Source: Sarcophilus harrisii
Taxonomy: Eukaryota > Chordata > Mammalia > Dasyuromorphia > Dasyuridae
Assembly: GCF_902635505.1 (NCBI RefSeq)
Contig: NC_045428.1
Span: 215,072,301 to 215,136,300 of the forward strand
Length of the DNA stretch: 64,000 bases
Direction of reading: 5' to 3'
The notes beneath the pieces are model-generated. The model made no database searches. It saw nothing but the letters and a program-made list of their open reading frames with translations, and was not told the origin of the DNA. The position numbers were made by a program, and so were the translations under genes. This document shows, one piece after another, positions 60,449-64,000 of this stretch. The first letter of the stretch is position 1. Each line of letters starts with the position of its first letter.

Positions 60449-60535
60449 GTTTGATGTGGCACCTTAGTGTTGTCTTGTCACATCTCTGTCTCTCCACATG
60501 AAAAGAGGCAATAAAGACAATGCTCAGACAATATG
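60449..60535 (+). other. Candidate terminal exon
   Basis: It begins after the acceptor-like 'attctgtctttcag' (60447-60448 AG). The 3' end near 60535 is inferred from AATAAA at 60510-60515. Confidence 0.4.
60510..60515 (+). terminator. Poly(A) signal AATAAA
   Basis: A canonical hexamer about 60 bp into the candidate last exon, with GT- and T-containing sequence further on. A lone AATAAA in AT-rich DNA is weak evidence by itself. Confidence 0.4.
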
Positions 60536-62485
60536 GCTATTCAAGAAAATAAAAAATATTTTTGAAACTGTATGACATAGTACCACTCTTTGATTCACAA
60601 TGTGCAAAGAAAACCACAGCTCATGAAAGTACACATGGCATTAGCAATTTGGGGATAGAACATTAATACTATAAACTGTGGTCATGCTGAAGAGCAAATG
60701 TTAACAGGATGAAATGTGTTATTATTCAATGGTGAGGACTTCAGACTAACCCTCTGAGGTCATGAGAAAATGATCCTACTCTCATATCTAATGCTTAGAA
60801 TACATGTCAAAGAAGGGACTTTTTTATTATAGAAACACATTGTTAAAATGATTAAAAGTATCAGCAAGATTTTTTTATTATAATTTAGAAGTCACAAATA
60901 TTTTGAAGATATTCTAAATTTCCATTTGTTTTCCTCAACAAGAAGGCCACATTGCTCTATATCTCAAAGGACACAAGCAGTACACTTTAACTAGAACTGG
61001 GAGAAAATACCTCAGCTGGACCATTTCCAAGATTTTCAGTTTGAATTGGTCTCTTGCCTTATTTGAGGGAATGTGAACAACTATTATGAATGGATTTAGA
61101 AGCAATTTGGGTACATTATCAGAATGGACATAATAATGCCTCAGAGCAATTACAGCATACCAGGGAAATTTCACTTGCACATAGTCTGGTCTATGAATCC
61201 CATCTTCCTACCCTATTCCCATTGCTATCATTGCTATTGTCCAAAGATTGTCAATTAGCTTCATTCAGAGCTTTTCCACTCCTTTGCTGAACAGAGGTGA
61301 CTTTTCATTGTCCTGTGTCAGCAGAGATTAATATTCCCACATGGGCTTACACATGAACAACTCCTTCCATTATTCATAGGGATTTGGGAGAATCGACCTC
61401 ATCATATGGGATTAGAAGATGATAATGAATGTTTTAAGCTGCTTGAATGGTCATATGAAAAATATAGGTGTATAATGAAGTCTACAACCATTCTTGCTGC
61501 TTCAAAAATTGCTCTGTATACACTCAAATAACTGACCAAAAATAGCTGTTTTATCCATTAAACATTTGACAAAATATTTAAGTCCTTACTAGAAACATGA
61601 TCTAAAAAGAAATGGATTTTTAATTCCTATTTAAAAAGTTGGATGCCAAAAGCTATGACATCTTGTCATGGATGGAAGCTGTATTTGCTTTTATTATAGA
61701 CTACATAGGAGGAAAGTAATTTTTAAAGGAAGGCATGTGGACCCCCCTTTTACTCTTGCAAAATCAGCACTTTTTTGGGGGAGAGATTTAGATACCAACC
61801 AGAGGTTAAAAGATTTGAGACAATTTTAGTTTTATATGGTAGTTTTAGTGCTTTAAAGATCTAAATTCTAAAACTTTAGAGCTGTGGTCTCATTCCCCCC
61901 TCTCCACCCCCCCTTCACAAAAAAAGCTGAATATGTTTTAGAAAGTTCTAAAAAAATGCCAACATATCCTATAATTATATGTGCAGGTAATAAAGGGACA
62001 TTATTTCTGAACTACTGCTAAAGAGAATCAAGTAAAATTAATTTAGTGTAAGAATTTTTCATTTGTATGGACTCTGTCAAAGCATGAAGATAAATGAAAC
62101 CAATGAGGTTACTATAGCAGAGAGAAATTACTTTAGACATGAAAAAAAAAGAAAATCCAAACCAATCTTTTTTTCATTTCTTTTATCTTGTGAATGGAGA
62201 AAGTAATAATTGAGAACTTGTCAAATATTCACACATTTTACTGTTGAAAGGAAGTCGTTGATCTTAGCTCTTCTTTTTATACCATATCTTATCCTTCCAA
62301 AGATTTTCATATGAAGACTAATTTTGCTTCTTTGGAGAGTGATGAGAATGTTATATATTACTGAGACCCTTTACAGAGTTAGCAAATAGATAACTTCACC
62401 TTAGATTCTGTTCTCCCAACTAACTTCTTAAAACACAATACAAGGAATTTAATGTGGGGAATAATGGGAGCCAAGAGTGCAACTT
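60536..62485. other. Unrecognised stretch, no gene seen
   Basis: No gene or named repeat was recognised. A C-rich run (61895-61912) and short open frames without support are the only structure. Confidence 0.4.
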
Positions 62486-62728
62486 ATTATATAGAGTAAT
62501 GATGCATTTGGAGTTAGGAACACTTGAGCATGAATCCTGTATGAAATATCCACTAACTGGATGACCTTGGACAACCTTGCTGATTCTAAATTCTCTCATT
62601 TAGAAAAGGGGTATGATGATATCTGCAGTCTATACTTCATAGAGATTCTATGAGGACTAAATGAGATAAGAGTACATAATGTACTTTGCACATGTAGGTT
62701 GTTACTGTTATGGATGATTATTTCTAGT
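62486..62728 (+). repeat. SINE/MIR-type element, forward
   Basis: 'gatgcatttggagttaggaa', 'gatgaccttggacaaccttg' and 'atgaggactaaatgagataa' follow the SINE order. Confidence 0.65.
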
Positions 62729-63024
62729 TCAGACAGTACTTGGAAAGGAGAAATAACATATCCTTTCCCAATCTACCTAAGGAAATCACTATAGCTCCCT
62801 AAAAGTATAGCCTGAAGAGACAGAATCAATGAGTCTGTTTTCTTATTTTTGACCTCTTTTTGGCTATCTTCAGATAACTTGTTATTCAGAATAAATATAG
62901 TTAAGCAGAGGAAAGGCTTCAAATGTCCATTATTTAAAGCTACAAATAACTTTAGAAGCACCTTGTTTTCCCTTCTACCTCCAAGATTAATCCAAGAGAA
63001 TACCATTCATAACTAAGATTAGTA

Positions 63025-63272
63025 GAGGTTGCTGGACAGCGTGCTGGCTGGAGTATCTGGGCTGAAAGACCAGAAGACCTCACTTCAAATACAGCCTCAT
63101 ACACTTTCTGTGTGACTCTAGGGACATCACTTAAAATCCATTTGCCTCAGTTTCATCATCTATTAAATGGAAATTATAATATTACCTATCTTATTGGGTA
63201 GTTGTGAGAATAAAGTAAAAAAAATTGGAAAAACCCTATGCAAATCTAAAGGCTCAATATAAATTTATTTTT
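63025..63272 (+). repeat. SINE/MIR-type element, forward
   Basis: 'cagaagacctcacttcaaat', 'ctgtgtgactctagggacat', 'tgcctcagtttcatcatcta' and 'gtagttgtgagaataaagta' in order. Confidence 0.78.
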
Positions 63273-63304
63273 AGATTTTGAATAAGCAAATGAATAAAAA
63301 AGCA

Positions 63305-63440
63305 ATTATCCAATTCAACAATCATTAAATCTTATGTGCAAAGCACATGCTTTATTCTGGAGATACAAACAAAAAAACAAGATAGTTCCTACTGTCTAGA
63401 AGCTCAGATCTTAACGGGGAAGAATGCATATAGAATGTTT
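63305..63440. repeat. Unassigned ancient repeat
   Basis: 'acatgctttattctggagat', 'acaagatagttcctactgtc' and 'tagaagctcagatcttaacg' are the same repeat as at 1610 and 48735. Confidence 0.45.
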
Positions 63441-64000
63441 CAATAACTAAATGGAAAGGTCCCATAATCTTTAGGGCATAATGCTGAAGTAGATGACAAC
63501 ATATCATCTTTAATGTCATATTGATCAGTGTCTGTTAAGGTCAACTGATAAAATCATTTTCTGATGTTGAACCATTTAACACTGCCAAGGACTTAGATGA
63601 AGAGAAGTTTCTTTTTTGAATCTTCAAGCTAAGGTTATAGCTCCTAAAGAAGTCAGGCTACATCTTCACAGGGATTGCTTTCTAGGGAAATGACTTCAGA
63701 AAGATCAGTGGTCTGGGGAGGAGGGTGCAACTCTTAGGGCTTATATCTGGGGCATCTAATCCTAAACAAATCTTCTGAAATCTTAGCTTATTAGTTATAC
63801 ACTGTGCAGATGGGAAGATTTATGATATTTAGAAGCAGGGGTCATCATAAGTGTCTATGTAGCCTCTTGAAGTACCCTTTTGTTCTTTTGGGGTGGGTAG
63901 AAGAGATTCACCCTTCTCTTATATATAGGGAACAGAGAATACACCTCCTGGAAGAGCCCTGGAAATTCTAAATAAGAATGTGGGCAGAGCCATAACTGAC
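63441..64000. other. Unrecognised stretch to the window end
   Basis: No gene or repeat was recognised. Confidence 0.4.

Larger units (their letters stand above)
41607..60535 (+). other. Candidate multi-exon transcription unit from the CpG island
   Basis: The model uses splice signals only. The first exon lies in the CpG island and ends at 42597 (CCCTG/GTGAGT). The second is 59321-59858, preceded by a long pyrimidine tract and TTTAG and followed by AAG/GTAGGT. The last begins at 60449 after 'attctgtctttcag', with AATAAA at 60510-60515. The left boundary given is arbitrary because the start site is unknown. The unit could be a microprotein mRNA, a spliced coding mRNA or a long noncoding RNA. 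With all three exons the microprotein stop would be far upstream of splice junctions, a setting that often triggers nonsense-mediated decay. Confidence 0.5.

Overview
The window looks like an intergenic to single-gene stretch of a marsupial nuclear genome. The signs are AT-rich DNA, L1 LINE copies whose ORF2 and 3' ends are of the marsupial type, tRNA-derived SINEs of the marsupial 'agctaggtggcgcagtgg' kind, and dense old L2, MIR, L3/CR1 and RTE remnants. An Australian marsupial is plausible from the L1 3' ends, but I cannot name the species. I saw no tRNA or rRNA gene, no CRISPR array and no retroviral protein-coding region.

Layout. 0-12.7 kb: repeat-rich DNA with nested L1 copies, an RTE-like LINE cut by an antisense L1, and L2 and L3 remnants. 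15.9-20.1 kb: an old L2 copy with a mosaic of local direct duplications next to microsatellites. 24.0-24.8 kb: a Tigger1-like DNA transposon that has lost most of its transposase. 25.5-26.2 kb: an insertion splitting a MIR, possibly a solitary LTR fossil. 28.16-30.38 kb: a young 5'-truncated L1 with an open ORF2 frame and a perfect 16-bp target-site duplication. 30-40 kb: old repeats, AT and polypyrimidine microsatellites and a local 150-bp duplication.

The one convincing host locus is on the + strand at about 40.6-60.5 kb. A CpG island (about 40.6-42.3 kb) carries a 42-codon ORF (42130-42258) predicted to make a single-pass membrane microprotein. A good splice donor follows at 42597/42598. 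After a 16.7-kb intron, poor in young L1 and SINE copies, come a candidate exon at 59321-59858 and a candidate last exon from 60449 with AATAAA at 60510. A possible small alternative exon lies at 51008-51063. Joining the first and second exons also opens a different frame of about 87 codons (42468-42597 plus 59321-59454). I do not recognise either peptide, so the gene is left unnamed. The exon model rests on splice-site sequence only.

The last 3.5 kb (60.5-64 kb) holds unrecognised sequence and a few SINE/MIR remnants.
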